From Armatimonadetes bacterium UBA1398 (GTDB lineage: Bacteria > Armatimonadota > Zipacnadia > UBA1398): a stretch of 64,000 nt of DNA. Below are positions 15,859 through 24,678 of this stretch, in pieces. The number at the start of each line of letters is the position of its first letter. Within the stretch, counting starts at the first letter, position 1. Made by a program: the position numbers and the translations under genes. Location: contig DBQI01000062.1 of the NCBI GenBank assembly GCA_002305165.1, positions 1-64,000 of the forward strand. The letters run 5' to 3'. A model generated the notes under the pieces. That model did not search any database and was not told the origin of the DNA. It was given only the letters and a program-made list of their open reading frames with translations.

Positions 15859-16866
15859 ATGAAACTGAAGGTAACCGCGCCGAACCGCATCGACCTGGCG
15901 GGAGGCACCCTGGACATCTGGCCCCTGTACGCCTTCCTCGGAGGAGGCTACACCGTCAATGCCGCCATCAGCATGTGCAGCGAGGCGCAGATAGAGACGC
16001 GTACGGACGGCAAGTTCGACATCCGCGCCGATGACATCGACGAGGCGCAGTGCGCTGACTCCCTGGAGGCCCTGGATCCCACAGGGCAGGTAGACCTCAT
16101 CGTTCGGGTCCTGAAGGTCTACAAGCCGAAGGTGGGCCTGACGATCCGCACCCGCTGCCACGCGCCCAAGGGCACGGGGCTGGGTTCGAGCAGCTCGCTG
16201 GTCATCGCCCTCTCCGCGGGCCTGCTCGCGATCGAGGGCCGCTCCCTGGACGACGGCGAGCTCATCGACATCGCCGCCAACATCGAAGCCGAGCTGCTCG
16301 TGGTGCCCACGGGCAAGCAGGACTACTGGGCCGCGGCGCGGGGCGGCGTGAACGCGATCTGGTTCGGCATGGAAGAGACGACCTGTGAGCCGCTTATCGT
16401 GGACGACGCGGTCCGGCAGGAGCTGAACGACCGTCTGGTCCTGTCGTTCACCGGGGAGACGCGGTTTTCGGGTACCTCCAACTGGAACATGGTCAAGGCC
16501 TACATCGACGATGTGGGTCAGACGCGCAAGAACCTTCAGATCATCAAGCGTTCGTCCAACGAGATGCGCGAGTGTCTCCTCCAGGGCGACTTCGACGCCT
16601 TCGCCCAAGCCCTAGGCAACGAGTGGGAGGCGCGCAAGCTCCTCGCAGAAGGCGTCACCACGCCTTGTATCGATTCGCTCATGGCGAAGGCCGCCGAGGC
16701 CGGAGCGCTGGCGAGCAAGATCTGCGGCGCGGGTGGCGGCGGGTGCATGATCTCCTTCTGCAAGCCGGGCGCGCGTGAGCAGGTCGAGGTCACCCTCGAG
16801 CGTGAGGGCGCGCGGGTGCTGCCCTACACCATCCGGCCCGAGGGCGTCCTCGTCGAGGAGATCTAG
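15859..16866 (+). CDS. GHMP-family sugar kinase
   Basis: A 335-residue GHMP kinase. Motif 1 is APNRIDLAGGTLDIWPL, motif 2 (ATP loop) is APKGTGLGSSSSLVIAL and motif 3 is ASKICGAGGGGCMISF near residue 285. The start and overall layout resemble heptose-7-phosphate kinase and galactokinase/fucokinase-like members, so the substrate is probably a sugar or sugar phosphate. ATG 15859 follows GGAGG by six bases. No sugar nucleotide genes flank it, so a precise role cannot be assigned. The hairpin at 16901-16929 follows its stop and precedes the next gene. Confidence 0.85.
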   Translation: MKLKVTAPNRIDLAGGTLDIWPLYAFLGGGYTVNAAISMCSEAQIETRTDGKFDIRADDIDEAQCADSLEALDPTGQVDLIVRVLKVYKPKVGLTIRTRCHAPKGTGLGSSSSLVIALSAGLLAIEGRSLDDGELIDIAANIEAELLVVPTGKQDYWAAARGGVNAIWFGMEETTCEPLIVDDAVRQELNDRLVLSFTGETRFSGTSNWNMVKAYIDDVGQTRKNLQIIKRSSNEMRECLLQGDFDAFAQALGNEWEARKLLAEGVTTPCIDSLMAKAAEAGALASKICGAGGGGCMISFCKPGAREQVEVTLEREGARVLPYTIRPEGVLVEEI

Positions 16867-16900
16867 CCTCATCTATCGCGTTTCGCTAGCAGGTTAGTCC

Positions 16901-16929
16901 CCTCCGCCCGTGGCATTACCGGGCGGAGG
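16901..16929 (+). promoter_or_regulatory. Hairpin enclosing the ribosome site of the next gene
   Basis: CCTCCGCCCG at 16901-16910 pairs perfectly with CGGGCGGAGG at 16920-16929 across a 9-base loop. The 3' arm contains GGAGG, which is the ribosome site seven bases before ATG 16937. When folded, the site would be hidden. It may be a terminator of the kinase gene, a translational switch for the beta-helix gene, or both. Confidence 0.65.
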
Positions 16930-16936
16930 TGGTGCT

Positions 16937-18745
16937 ATGCCGCCAGAGGCCGCGCAAGCTCTGGCGCAGACGAGCTGCAGTTCCCTCGACAGGAGAGTCG
17001 CGGTGGGCTATGCGCTCGTCTCCCTGGTCATCGGCGCCGTCGTCCGTAGGTACGCCGCGAGCGGAGTGTGGGGGCTTTCATCGAGGGTGGTGGCCGCGGT
17101 GGCCTGTCTCGGCTTGGCGGTGCCTTGCTTGCCCGACGGGGGTGGGACCGTAGCAAGGGCGATTGTTCTCCAAGCGGGCGATTACGGCTTGGCCGCCGAT
17201 GGCGTCACCGATGACGGGCCCGCCATCCGGCGGCTGCTCCGTGCGGCGGAGGCGGCGCCGGGCCCCGTGTCCCTCGTCTTCCCCGAGGCTCGCACCATCC
17301 GGGTGCTGACCGCTCCTGACCGCTATGTCTTCGACCTGGCTCGCCGCTCGGACTGGAGGATCGATGGGGGCGGATCGGTCTTCCTCCTGGAGCCGCGCCT
17401 CCGGTTCGCCCGGGTCCGCCAGTGCCATCGAACCGAGATCCGAGGCGTGCGCGTGGACTATGACCCCCTGGCCTTCGCCGATGGCACGGTGGTCGCCATG
17501 GATCCCGCTGAGGCGTGGGTCGAGGTAGCTCTGGCGGACCCCGCGTCCCCGCTGCCTCTGGGTGGCGGGACCGGTGAGGACGGCGAGCAGGCCTTCTTCG
17601 GCATGCTCTGGCATGAGGGGCCGTACGGCCTGACGAGCACGCACTACTGGACGGATCGGATCGAGGCTACCGCCGAGCCCCGGATTGTCCGCGCCTACGC
17701 CACGCCGGAGTTCGGGGCATGGGGAGCGGTAGTGCCCGGGCGAACCCGGATCAGCCTGCCCGTGCCGGGCATCGCTCACCGGTACGGCCCCGGCCCGTGC
17801 TTCGAGCTGGAGGATAACCAGGACCTGGCTCTCGAGGATGTGGAGCTCTGGTCCGCCCCGTGGTTTGGGTTCAACGTGTCCAGGAACGCGGGGACGGTGA
17901 CCTTCCGGCGTGTGCACATTCGGCCCAAGCCCGGCACGGGGCGGCTCACGTCGACCTGGCGCGATGGCTTCCACGTGAAGGGCAACCGCGGATCGCTCCT
18001 GTGGGAGGACTGTGTGCTCGAGGGCATGAACGATGACGCCTTCAACGTCTCGACCCACTCGAGCCGGGTGACCGCGCTCCCCTCGGAGGGCTGCATCGAG
18101 GTGGCCCAGAGGTTCCCGCTGCTGCCCATCCCGTGGACCGATGGGGCGGTTCTCCGGGCGGCGGATGAGGCATCGGGGCGGCTCCTGGGGGTGGCGACGG
18201 TCGTCTCCGCAGTCCCCGGCCCGCACCCTCCGCCCATCGAGGGCCGGCCGGCGGCGCCGACCTACCTTCTGACCCTCGACCGCTCGATCCCCGAACTCGG
18301 GGTGGGCGCGATGGTCTGGGACCCGGCCTGGTGCAATCCCGATACGACCCTGCGGCGGTGCACCATCCGGATGAGCTGCCGCCTGCAGTCGCCGGTCACC
18401 CTCGAGGAGTGCGACGTGACCGCGCTCCTGTGGTTCTACGCGGAGAGCATCGAAGGAGGCTTCCCGCACCACGTGCGACTGCTGGACTGTCGCCTACGCC
18501 GAGGGCGGGGCAACCCGGAGCACGCCGTAGTGTTCTCCGGCGGCGCCGGCGACCCACCACGGGCGATCCACGATGTGGAGCTGCGGGGCAATACCATAGC
18601 GGGGGGCCTGCGGATCGACGGTGTCGGTGGCCTGGTTCTGGATGAGAACCGGTTCGTGGAGGAGGGCGCTCCGATGCTTGTCGAGGGGTGCCACGACGTG
18701 GTGACGAGAGGCAACCTGGACGTCGATGGACGCCCAGGCTTGTAG
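16937..18745 (+). CDS. Secreted right-handed beta-helix protein (polygalacturonase/pectate-lyase-like)
   Basis: A 602-residue protein. Two hydrophobic stretches (about residues 24-37 and 50-65) give a membrane-bound or long signal start. The mature part begins with DYGLAADGVTDDGPAIRRLL, the N-terminal cap of pectate-lyase-superfamily beta-helices, followed by repeating short strands such as LEDVELWSAPWFGFNVSRNAG, WEDCVLEGMNDDAFNVST and LLDCRLRRG. It should bind or cleave a polysaccharide outside the cytoplasm; the catalytic type is not evident. ATG 16937 is chosen over the upstream GTG 16910 because GGAGG lies at the right distance. That ribosome site lies in a stable hairpin. Confidence 0.78.
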   Translation: MPPEAAQALAQTSCSSLDRRVAVGYALVSLVIGAVVRRYAASGVWGLSSRVVAAVACLGLAVPCLPDGGGTVARAIVLQAGDYGLAADGVTDDGPAIRRLLRAAEAAPGPVSLVFPEARTIRVLTAPDRYVFDLARRSDWRIDGGGSVFLLEPRLRFARVRQCHRTEIRGVRVDYDPLAFADGTVVAMDPAEAWVEVALADPASPLPLGGGTGEDGEQAFFGMLWHEGPYGLTSTHYWTDRIEATAEPRIVRAYATPEFGAWGAVVPGRTRISLPVPGIAHRYGPGPCFELEDNQDLALEDVELWSAPWFGFNVSRNAGTVTFRRVHIRPKPGTGRLTSTWRDGFHVKGNRGSLLWEDCVLEGMNDDAFNVSTHSSRVTALPSEGCIEVAQRFPLLPIPWTDGAVLRAADEASGRLLGVATVVSAVPGPHPPPIEGRPAAPTYLLTLDRSIPELGVGAMVWDPAWCNPDTTLRRCTIRMSCRLQSPVTLEECDVTALLWFYAESIEGGFPHHVRLLDCRLRRGRGNPEHAVVFSGGAGDPPRAIHDVELRGNTIAGGLRIDGVGGLVLDENRFVEEGAPMLVEGCHDVVTRGNLDVDGRPGL

Positions 18746-18760
18746 AGGGGTGGTGGTCGG

Positions 18761-19723
18761 ATGTTGCGCGGGGCCGGGTCGGACATCACGTTGGAGTCCG
18801 TGGTGGAGGCGCGTCGCAGGATCGAGGGGGCGGTGTTGCGGACGCCGCTCCTCCTCAGCCCGGGGCTGAGCGCCGAGCTGAGGGCGCGGGTGCTGCTCAA
18901 GTGCGAGAACCTCCAGCACGTGGGCGCCTTCAAGGCGCGGGGAGCGTGCAATGCGGTCTTCCACCTGACACCTGAGGAGGCGTCCGCGGGCGTGGCGACT
19001 CACTCCTCCGGGAACCACGCCGCCGCGCTGGCGCGAGCCGCCGCCCTGAGGGGCATCGCCGCTCATGTAGTGATGCCGCGCAACTCGAGTGAGCCGAAGC
19101 TGGAGGCCGTGAGGCGCTTCGGCATCGAGCCGATCCTTTGCGAGCCTACGGCTGAGGCTCGGCAGGCGAAGGCCGATGAGGTGGTGGCCGAGACGGGAGC
19201 GACTCTCATCCACCCCTACGATGATCCCCGCGTCATCGCGGGCCAGGGCACCGTCGGGCTGGAGATCGACGAGCAGGCCCAGGAACTGGATGCCGTCATC
19301 GTGCCGGTGGGCGGCGGCGGCCTCCTCTCGGGGTGCTTGGCCGCCCTGAAGGCGTGTCGGCCACGGCTCGCCGTGTACGGCGCGGAGCCGGAGTGGGCCG
19401 ATGACGCCTACCGAAGCCTTCGGACGGGGATGATTCAGATGCCGACGCGGTACGATTCCATCGCCGATGGGCTACGGACATGCCTCGGAAAACTCACATT
19501 CCCCATTATCCAGAGGCTGGTCGATGACATCCTGCTCGCCGACGAGGACTCCATCCGCGCGGCGACGCGACTGATGGCGCAGCGGGCGCGGGTGGTCGCG
19601 GAGCCCTCGGGGGCCGTGCCCTTAGCTTGCCTCATGCGGCACCGAGACCGGTTCGAGGGCAAGACCGTGGCCCTCGTCGTCTCGGGCGGGAACTTCGATG
19701 TCGCGCGCATGGCCGAGTGGTGA
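18761..19723 (+). CDS. Threonine dehydratase / serine racemase family PLP enzyme
   Basis: A 320-residue fold-type II PLP enzyme. Lys58 in GAFKARGACNA is the Schiff-base lysine, SSGNHAAALARAA binds the substrate carboxylate and PVGGGGLLSG holds the cofactor phosphate. The C-terminal ACT regulatory domain of biosynthetic IlvA is missing, so it is a catabolic-type threonine/serine dehydratase or a serine racemase. It starts 15 bases after the beta-helix gene, although no functional link is evident. Serine or threonine breakdown would fit the nearby glycine cleavage operon, but this is inference. Confidence 0.85.
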   Translation: MLRGAGSDITLESVVEARRRIEGAVLRTPLLLSPGLSAELRARVLLKCENLQHVGAFKARGACNAVFHLTPEEASAGVATHSSGNHAAALARAAALRGIAAHVVMPRNSSEPKLEAVRRFGIEPILCEPTAEARQAKADEVVAETGATLIHPYDDPRVIAGQGTVGLEIDEQAQELDAVIVPVGGGGLLSGCLAALKACRPRLAVYGAEPEWADDAYRSLRTGMIQMPTRYDSIADGLRTCLGKLTFPIIQRLVDDILLADEDSIRAATRLMAQRARVVAEPSGAVPLACLMRHRDRFEGKTVALVVSGGNFDVARMAEW

Positions 19724-19753
19724 TCGGCCGCCCGAGTGATGGGGTGCGCGCCC

Positions 19754-20971
19754 CTACGGCAACGCGGTGCGGTCGAGTTCGCCCTCTGCCCGGCGGCCGT
19801 AGGGGCCAGCGGGGTCGAGTTCCAGCGTCGCTTCGAGGTGGGGCCGAGCCTCCTCCCAGAGGCCCAGGCGCACGAGGGCGAGCCCGAGCCCAAGCCTGCA
19901 CACCGGATCGACCGGGTCCAGATCGACTGCCCGCTGGTAGGCCTCGGAGGCCGCCTCGTAGTCAGAAGCATCGAAGGCGGCTGCCCCGAGCATGACCCAC
20001 GCGCTCTGACTCTCGGGCGCTAGGGCGGTCGCCTCCCCGGCCGCCGCACGGGCTTCCTCGAGGAGCCCCTCGCGGCGGATACTGCCCCGGGCCGCGAGAT
20101 CGAGCAGGTAGTTGGCCAGGGCCAGCCGCACCGTGGGATCCGACTCCGCCATCCTACGGCCCTGCCGGAGGATGCTCACGGCTCCCTGGAGGTCACCCAG
20201 GGCGGCCTGAGCGATGCCGATGTTGACGTATGCCGCCGAGACGGAGGGGTCGAGTTCGATGATCGCGCTCGAAGCCTCCATCAGCGCGTCATACGGCCAG
20301 AGCAGGTCCGGCTGGCTGTTCACGACGCTCGCCAGGTTGTTCGACGCGGCAATGAGTTCGCGGGACTGGGCGCGGACATCGCTCGTCGAAGCGGCTCCAC
20401 CCGCCGCGTCCAAGGAGGCCAACCCCTGTCCGAAGGCTTCGAGGACGCCGGCGCGCAGGGGTAGGGGCCGCACGACTTGGCTCGCATACGCGAGCAACGG
20501 CGCGCCGTAGACCGCCTCGGAACATCGTGAGGCGATGTTCAAGGCCACCTCGGTCGGGTCGGCCGCAGGGCCGCGGAAGCTCTGGGCAAGGAGCCGCGTG
20601 CCCGCGTCGATCTCGATGAGTTCGAGGTCGAAGATAGCTTGGGATCCCTCAGTCCGGACCCATCCCCGCCCCACGAGGTCCAGGTCGAGGGCCGCCGCGG
20701 CCGCTGACGGATCACGCACGGCGGCGTCCAGGTAGCTGATGCGCATCTTGAGGCGGCCTCGGGCCCGTTGGTTCGCATCGGGGACGTCGGCCAGGGTGTT
20801 CGTCGCCATGGCGCGATCGGCCAGATCGGCGACGAGATGACCGAGCCACTGGTCGTTCGCCTGCTCCGCCTCGAAGGGCAGGAAGGCGATGCGCCGGAGG
20901 GACTGCGCCTGGACGGCGGAGGCAATCAATAGGAGCGCGCACGCGACCATCCACCCGGCTCGCCTCCTCAC
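19754..20971 (-). CDS. Secreted TPR protein with N-terminal periplasmic domain
   Basis: A 405-residue protein with a signal peptide (residues 1-23, ending SAVQA). Residues 24-150 resemble the FlgO/CsgG-like domain found before TPRs: RIAFLPFEAEQANDQWLGHLVADLA, then DLDLVGRGWV and ATLDLELIEID-like strands. Residues 190-400 hold TPR units, the clearest being AWVMLGAAAFDASDYEAASEAYQRAVDLDP. It probably acts as a scaffold in the periplasm. Its GTG start overlaps the stop of the M20 amidohydrolase by four bases (GTGA), so the two should be translationally coupled. A joint function is not obvious. Confidence 0.75.
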   Translation of the reverse strand: MRRRAGWMVACALLLIASAVQAQSLRRIAFLPFEAEQANDQWLGHLVADLADRAMATNTLADVPDANQRARGRLKMRISYLDAAVRDPSAAAAALDLDLVGRGWVRTEGSQAIFDLELIEIDAGTRLLAQSFRGPAADPTEVALNIASRCSEAVYGAPLLAYASQVVRPLPLRAGVLEAFGQGLASLDAAGGAASTSDVRAQSRELIAASNNLASVVNSQPDLLWPYDALMEASSAIIELDPSVSAAYVNIGIAQAALGDLQGAVSILRQGRRMAESDPTVRLALANYLLDLAARGSIRREGLLEEARAAAGEATALAPESQSAWVMLGAAAFDASDYEAASEAYQRAVDLDPVDPVCRLGLGLALVRLGLWEEARPHLEATLELDPAGPYGRRAEGELDRTALP

Positions 20972-22161
20972 GACCGCGCCTCCTCGATCAAGGCCACGGC
21001 ACTTGCGGCGAGGGCGGCCGCCCCCGGGGCAAGAGCGCTCTCATTGATGTCGAACCGATCCGAGTGCAGGGGTGGCCAATCATCTGCCCCGGGGTCTCTG
21101 ATCCCCAACCAGAAGTGGGCGGAGGGCACGCGCTCCGCGAAGAAGGCGAAGTCCTCACCGCCCATGAAGCGCTCGTCGCTCCGCACGACCACGCCCTCGC
21201 CCAGGGCGACGGCGCAGGCCTCCATCGTCAGGTCGGTAAGACGGTCATCGCAGACGAGTGGGGGCGTGCTCTGGTCGAAGGCGATCTCGGCGGAGCCGCC
21301 CATGGAGTCGGCGACGCCCTGGACGATGCGCTCGGCCCAGGCGACCATGGCGTCCCTCAGATCGCCGCGGAAGAACCGCATCGTCCCCTCCATGACCACC
21401 TCCTCGCCGATGATGTTGCACTTTGCGCCTCCGTGGATGGCGCCGATGGTCAGGACGGCGGGCTCGGTGGGCTGGACCTGCCGGGACACGATGGTCTGCA
21501 GGGCGAGGACGATCTGGGCCGCGATGGGGATGGGGTCGACGGTGAGGTGGGGGTAGCCCGCGTGGCCGGACCGTCCGCGCACCGTGATGGTGAAGGAGTT
21601 CGTTCCGGCCATCTTCGGCCCGTGGGAGAAGCAGAGAGTGGGCGCCGGGTAGAGGGCGCTCACGTGGAAGCCGACACATCGCTCGAGGGGTGGGTGCTCC
21701 AGCACGCCATCCTCGATCATGCGCATCGCTCCCGAGACGATCTCCTCGGAGGGTTGGAAGATGAACTTGATGCTGCCCCGAAGCTCCTGGGCGAGGGGCG
21801 CCAGGATCCGCGCCGCGCCCAGGCCACAGGTGATGTGGGCGTCGTGTCCGCAAGCGTGCATGACGCCGGGTTCGAGGGAGGCGTAGGCAGCGCCCGTGGC
21901 CTCCGTCACGGGAAGGGCGTCGATGTCGACGCGAACACCCACACACGGTCCGGGACCGCCGCGGAGGAGCCCCACCACGCCCGTGCCTCCCACGCCCTCT
22001 TGGACCTCGAGGCCCATCTCGCGCAGGCGCCCCGCGATGGCGGCGGCGGTCTGGCGCTCCTGGCAGCTCAGTTCGGGGTGCTGGTGGAAGTGCCGGCGGA
22101 TCCCGATGAGCCAGTCCTCCAGAGAGCGGGCGGCCGGCAGAAGGCTATCGAGAGCGATCAT
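20968..22161 (-). CDS. M20 family amidohydrolase (hippurate/IAA-amino acid hydrolase type)
   Basis: A 397-residue M20D metallopeptidase-like enzyme. RRHFHQHPELS, the metal ligand stretch MHACGHDAH, FQPSEEIVSGA with its catalytic Glu pair and NIIGEEVVMEGTMR are typical of N-acyl-amino-acid amidohydrolases such as hippurate hydrolase and N-acetyl-diaminopimelate deacetylase. It probably hydrolyses an N-acylated amino acid with two metal ions. ATG 22161 follows AAGGGGGG on the minus strand; the longer upstream ORF overlaps the divergent methyltransferase and is rejected. The stop overlaps the start of the TPR gene. Confidence 0.88.
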   Translation of the reverse strand: MIALDSLLPAARSLEDWLIGIRRHFHQHPELSCQERQTAAAIAGRLREMGLEVQEGVGGTGVVGLLRGGPGPCVGVRVDIDALPVTEATGAAYASLEPGVMHACGHDAHITCGLGAARILAPLAQELRGSIKFIFQPSEEIVSGAMRMIEDGVLEHPPLERCVGFHVSALYPAPTLCFSHGPKMAGTNSFTITVRGRSGHAGYPHLTVDPIPIAAQIVLALQTIVSRQVQPTEPAVLTIGAIHGGAKCNIIGEEVVMEGTMRFFRGDLRDAMVAWAERIVQGVADSMGGSAEIAFDQSTPPLVCDDRLTDLTMEACAVALGEGVVVRSDERFMGGEDFAFFAERVPSAHFWLGIRDPGADDWPPLHSDRFDINESALAPGAAALAASAVALIEEARS

Positions 22162-22317
22162 GGGGACCCCCCTTGGATGAGGCCTATAGGCCTTCGACGA
22201 GGCCCGGTCCGGTCCTGCTCGATGCGGCAATTTGGGATCGTCGGCAGGGCGGATCGGGTAGGTCACCGAAGGGTGATATTTAGTGGTACCATCTCCCCAG
22301 ACGAGCAGGTGAAGGGC

Positions 22318-23202
22318 GTGCAGGATCGCACACGTCGCAGGCCGGACTCCTTCTACGCCAACCCGGACCTGTACGACCTCATCTTCGGCTTCCGACACAT
22401 CGATCGGGAGATGGGGTTCATCAGCCGCGTCTACGAGCAGCACGCTGGGAAGCCCATGGGATCGCTGCTCGACGCGTGCTCCGGCACAGGCGCCCATGTG
22501 ATCGAGGCGCTGCGGAGGGGCATCGCCGCTTGTGGCGTGGACATCTCGCCCGAGATGGTCCGGTACGCGAGCCAGAAGGCCGGCTCCCTGGGGTACACGG
22601 GTAGCTTCGTGGTCGGGGACGTGACGCGACTGCCCGTCCGAGGGCCCTTCGATTGCGCGATATGCATGTTTCACTCGCTGCCTCTCCTCACGGATAACGA
22701 GCGGCTGGCGGACCATTTCGAGTGTGTCGCGGGGTGTCTCCGGGACGGCGGCCTGTATGTGGTCGAGATGGGCAACCCCATGCAGGTTGTGGCCGATGCG
22801 CCCAACAGCCGGCGCGAGCTATGGGAGGAGCGCTGCTGGAGCGAGTTCCGGGATGGAGCGCGCATCCGAGGCACCTCCTACCGCGACCCCCTCGACTTCC
22901 GCACGGAGACCGTGCGGGTGGAGATGATCGTGGACATCGCCGCGCCAGGGGTCTCCATACGGATATCGGCCACGGAGACTCACCGGCTGCTTCTGCCCCA
23001 GTCCCTCGCGTACATCGCCTCGTCGGCGGGGCACATGCTCCTGAAGGAGGTGTACGCAGACTTCGACCTCGCGGCGCCCTACCTCGGGTCGCGCCGCTCG
23101 CCTCGCATGATCTGCGTGTTCGCCAAGGAACACTCGCCACCCCCGCGCCGGCAGCGTCGCCGGCGAGGGAGCGAGCAGCTCGGCCTTTCCCTCGATCCGT
23201 GA
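22318..23202 (+). CDS. Class I SAM-dependent methyltransferase
   Basis: A 294-residue methyltransferase. LLDACSGTGAHVIEAL is motif I (SAM glycine loop), GVDISPEMVRYA holds the acidic residue for the SAM ribose, and GDVTRLPVRGPFDCAICMF covers motifs II-III. The substrate is not evident; the C-terminal half has no recognised domain and the final 25 residues are Arg-rich. GTG 22318 is used because AGGTGAAGGG stands directly upstream and the sequence becomes family-like (SFYANPDLYDLIFG) soon after. An ATG at 22220 is possible but would place the N-terminus in a region lacking homology features. It precedes serS on the same strand. Confidence 0.78.
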   Translation: MQDRTRRRPDSFYANPDLYDLIFGFRHIDREMGFISRVYEQHAGKPMGSLLDACSGTGAHVIEALRRGIAACGVDISPEMVRYASQKAGSLGYTGSFVVGDVTRLPVRGPFDCAICMFHSLPLLTDNERLADHFECVAGCLRDGGLYVVEMGNPMQVVADAPNSRRELWEERCWSEFRDGARIRGTSYRDPLDFRTETVRVEMIVDIAAPGVSIRISATETHRLLLPQSLAYIASSAGHMLLKEVYADFDLAAPYLGSRRSPRMICVFAKEHSPPPRRQRRRRGSEQLGLSLDP

Positions 23203-23227
23203 GGCTCCGGGGCGCCGCTACCCCTTG

Positions 23228-23236
23228 TGCTATACT
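23228..23236 (+). promoter_or_regulatory. Extended -10 promoter of serS
   Basis: TGC followed by TATACT at 23231-23236 fits an extended -10 element (TGn-TATAAT type). No good -35 is seen 17 bases upstream. Transcription would start near 23243 and give serS a leader of about 60 bases, too short for a T-box. Confidence 0.5.
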
Positions 23237-23302
23237 GCCCGGCGAAGGTGCTCCTGAGCCGCCGTAGCGCGGTTGCACCCATCCCGGAGGGAGGCCAGAT
23301 CC

Positions 23303-24598
23303 ATGATCGATATCCGCCTGTTCAGGCAGGATCCCGACGTCGTTCGCAGGGGGCTCGCGAACCGGTCTCGGTCGACCGATGTCGTCGACCGGATCATCAA
23401 GCTCGATGTGGACCGACGCGAGATCATCACCGAACTCGACCAGCTCAGGGCGACGGTGAACAGCGCCTCCCAGGAGGTGGGGAAGCGCCGTAGGGCGGGC
23501 GAGGATGCCACCGCCCTCATGGAGGAGGTCCGCGCCTCGAAGGAGCGCGTGAAGAGCCTCGAGGAGGGCCTCCAGGGCCTGGAGTCGGAGCTTCAGGATG
23601 CCCTGCTCACCATCCCCAACCTCCCTGCCGAGAGCGTTCCCGTGGGCGCCGATGAGTCGGCGAACGTCACGGTGCGTCAGTTCGGCGTGCCCCAGGAGAA
23701 CACCCCCGAGATGCGCGCCCACTGGGATGTGGGCGACTCCCTCGGCGTTCTCGACTTCGACATCGCCGCCAAACTGGCCGGGGCGCGCTTCAACCTGATG
23801 TACCGCGAGGGCGCCCGGCTCGAACGCGCGCTGATGAACTTCATGCTGGACCTCCACGTGGACCAACAGGGTTACGCCGAGGTGTGGCCACCGTACGTCG
23901 CCCAGCGGTCCATCATGCAGGGCACGGGCCAGATCCCGGCCCTCGAGGAGGACATGTGGCGGTGCGAGGACTCGGACCTGTACCTGATTCCAACCGCGGA
24001 GGTGCCCCTGACCTCGCTCATGGCGGGTGAGGTCATCGAGGAGGAGCGGCTCCCGCTCGCCTTCACCGCGTACACGCCCTGCTTCCGGCGCGAGGCGGGC
24101 GCGGCGGGGAGGGATACCCGCGGGTTGGTTCGTCGCCATCAGTTCGACAAGGTGGAACTCGTGTGGGTGACCCACCCCGACCGGTCCTTCGAGACTCTGG
24201 AGCAGCTCACCCGGGACGCCGAGGATGTGCTCAAGGCACTCGGACTCCCCTTCCGCACCATCGAGCTGTGCACCGGGGACCTCGGCACAGCGTCGACGAA
24301 GACCTACGACCTGGAGGTGTGGATGCCGGGGATGGACCGGTGGCTGGAGATCAGCTCGTGCTCCAACTGCACCGATTTCCAGGCGCGGAGGGCGGACATC
24401 CGCTTCAGGCCCGCCGACGGGGGCAAGCCCGAGTTCGCCCACACCCTCAATGGTTCCGGGGTGGCGGTGGGACGATGCTTCGCCGCGATTCTGGAGAACT
24501 TTCAGCAGCCCGACGGAACGGTGGAGCTTCCCGAGGTTCTTCATGGGTATATGGGAGGTGTGACGGTACTCCGTCCCATTGAGAAGCGTCTGCTCTAG
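23303..24598 (+). CDS. serS: Seryl-tRNA synthetase
   Basis: A 431-residue class II synthetase that charges tRNA-Ser. Residues 1-105 form the long helical arm that grips the extra arm of tRNA-Ser (MIDIRLFRQDPDVVRRGL, then heptad-rich helices). The catalytic domain contains motif 2 (CFRREAGAAGRDTRGLVR), the serine/ATP stretch QFDKVELV and motif 3 (NGSGVAVGRCFAAILENFQ). Its length is normal for bacterial SerRS. GGAGGGAGG precedes ATG 23303, which also matches the conserved N-terminus, so the ten-residue upstream extension is rejected. Confidence 0.97.
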   Translation: MIDIRLFRQDPDVVRRGLANRSRSTDVVDRIIKLDVDRREIITELDQLRATVNSASQEVGKRRRAGEDATALMEEVRASKERVKSLEEGLQGLESELQDALLTIPNLPAESVPVGADESANVTVRQFGVPQENTPEMRAHWDVGDSLGVLDFDIAAKLAGARFNLMYREGARLERALMNFMLDLHVDQQGYAEVWPPYVAQRSIMQGTGQIPALEEDMWRCEDSDLYLIPTAEVPLTSLMAGEVIEEERLPLAFTAYTPCFRREAGAAGRDTRGLVRRHQFDKVELVWVTHPDRSFETLEQLTRDAEDVLKALGLPFRTIELCTGDLGTASTKTYDLEVWMPGMDRWLEISSCSNCTDFQARRADIRFRPADGGKPEFAHTLNGSGVAVGRCFAAILENFQQPDGTVELPEVLHGYMGGVTVLRPIEKRLL

Positions 24599-24678
24599 AC
24601 GGAGGCCGTACATCGCATACTGCGCGCGGGCGAGGCACCGGATCGTCCTCGCGCCACCGGAAGGGAGTGTGGAGGGCT

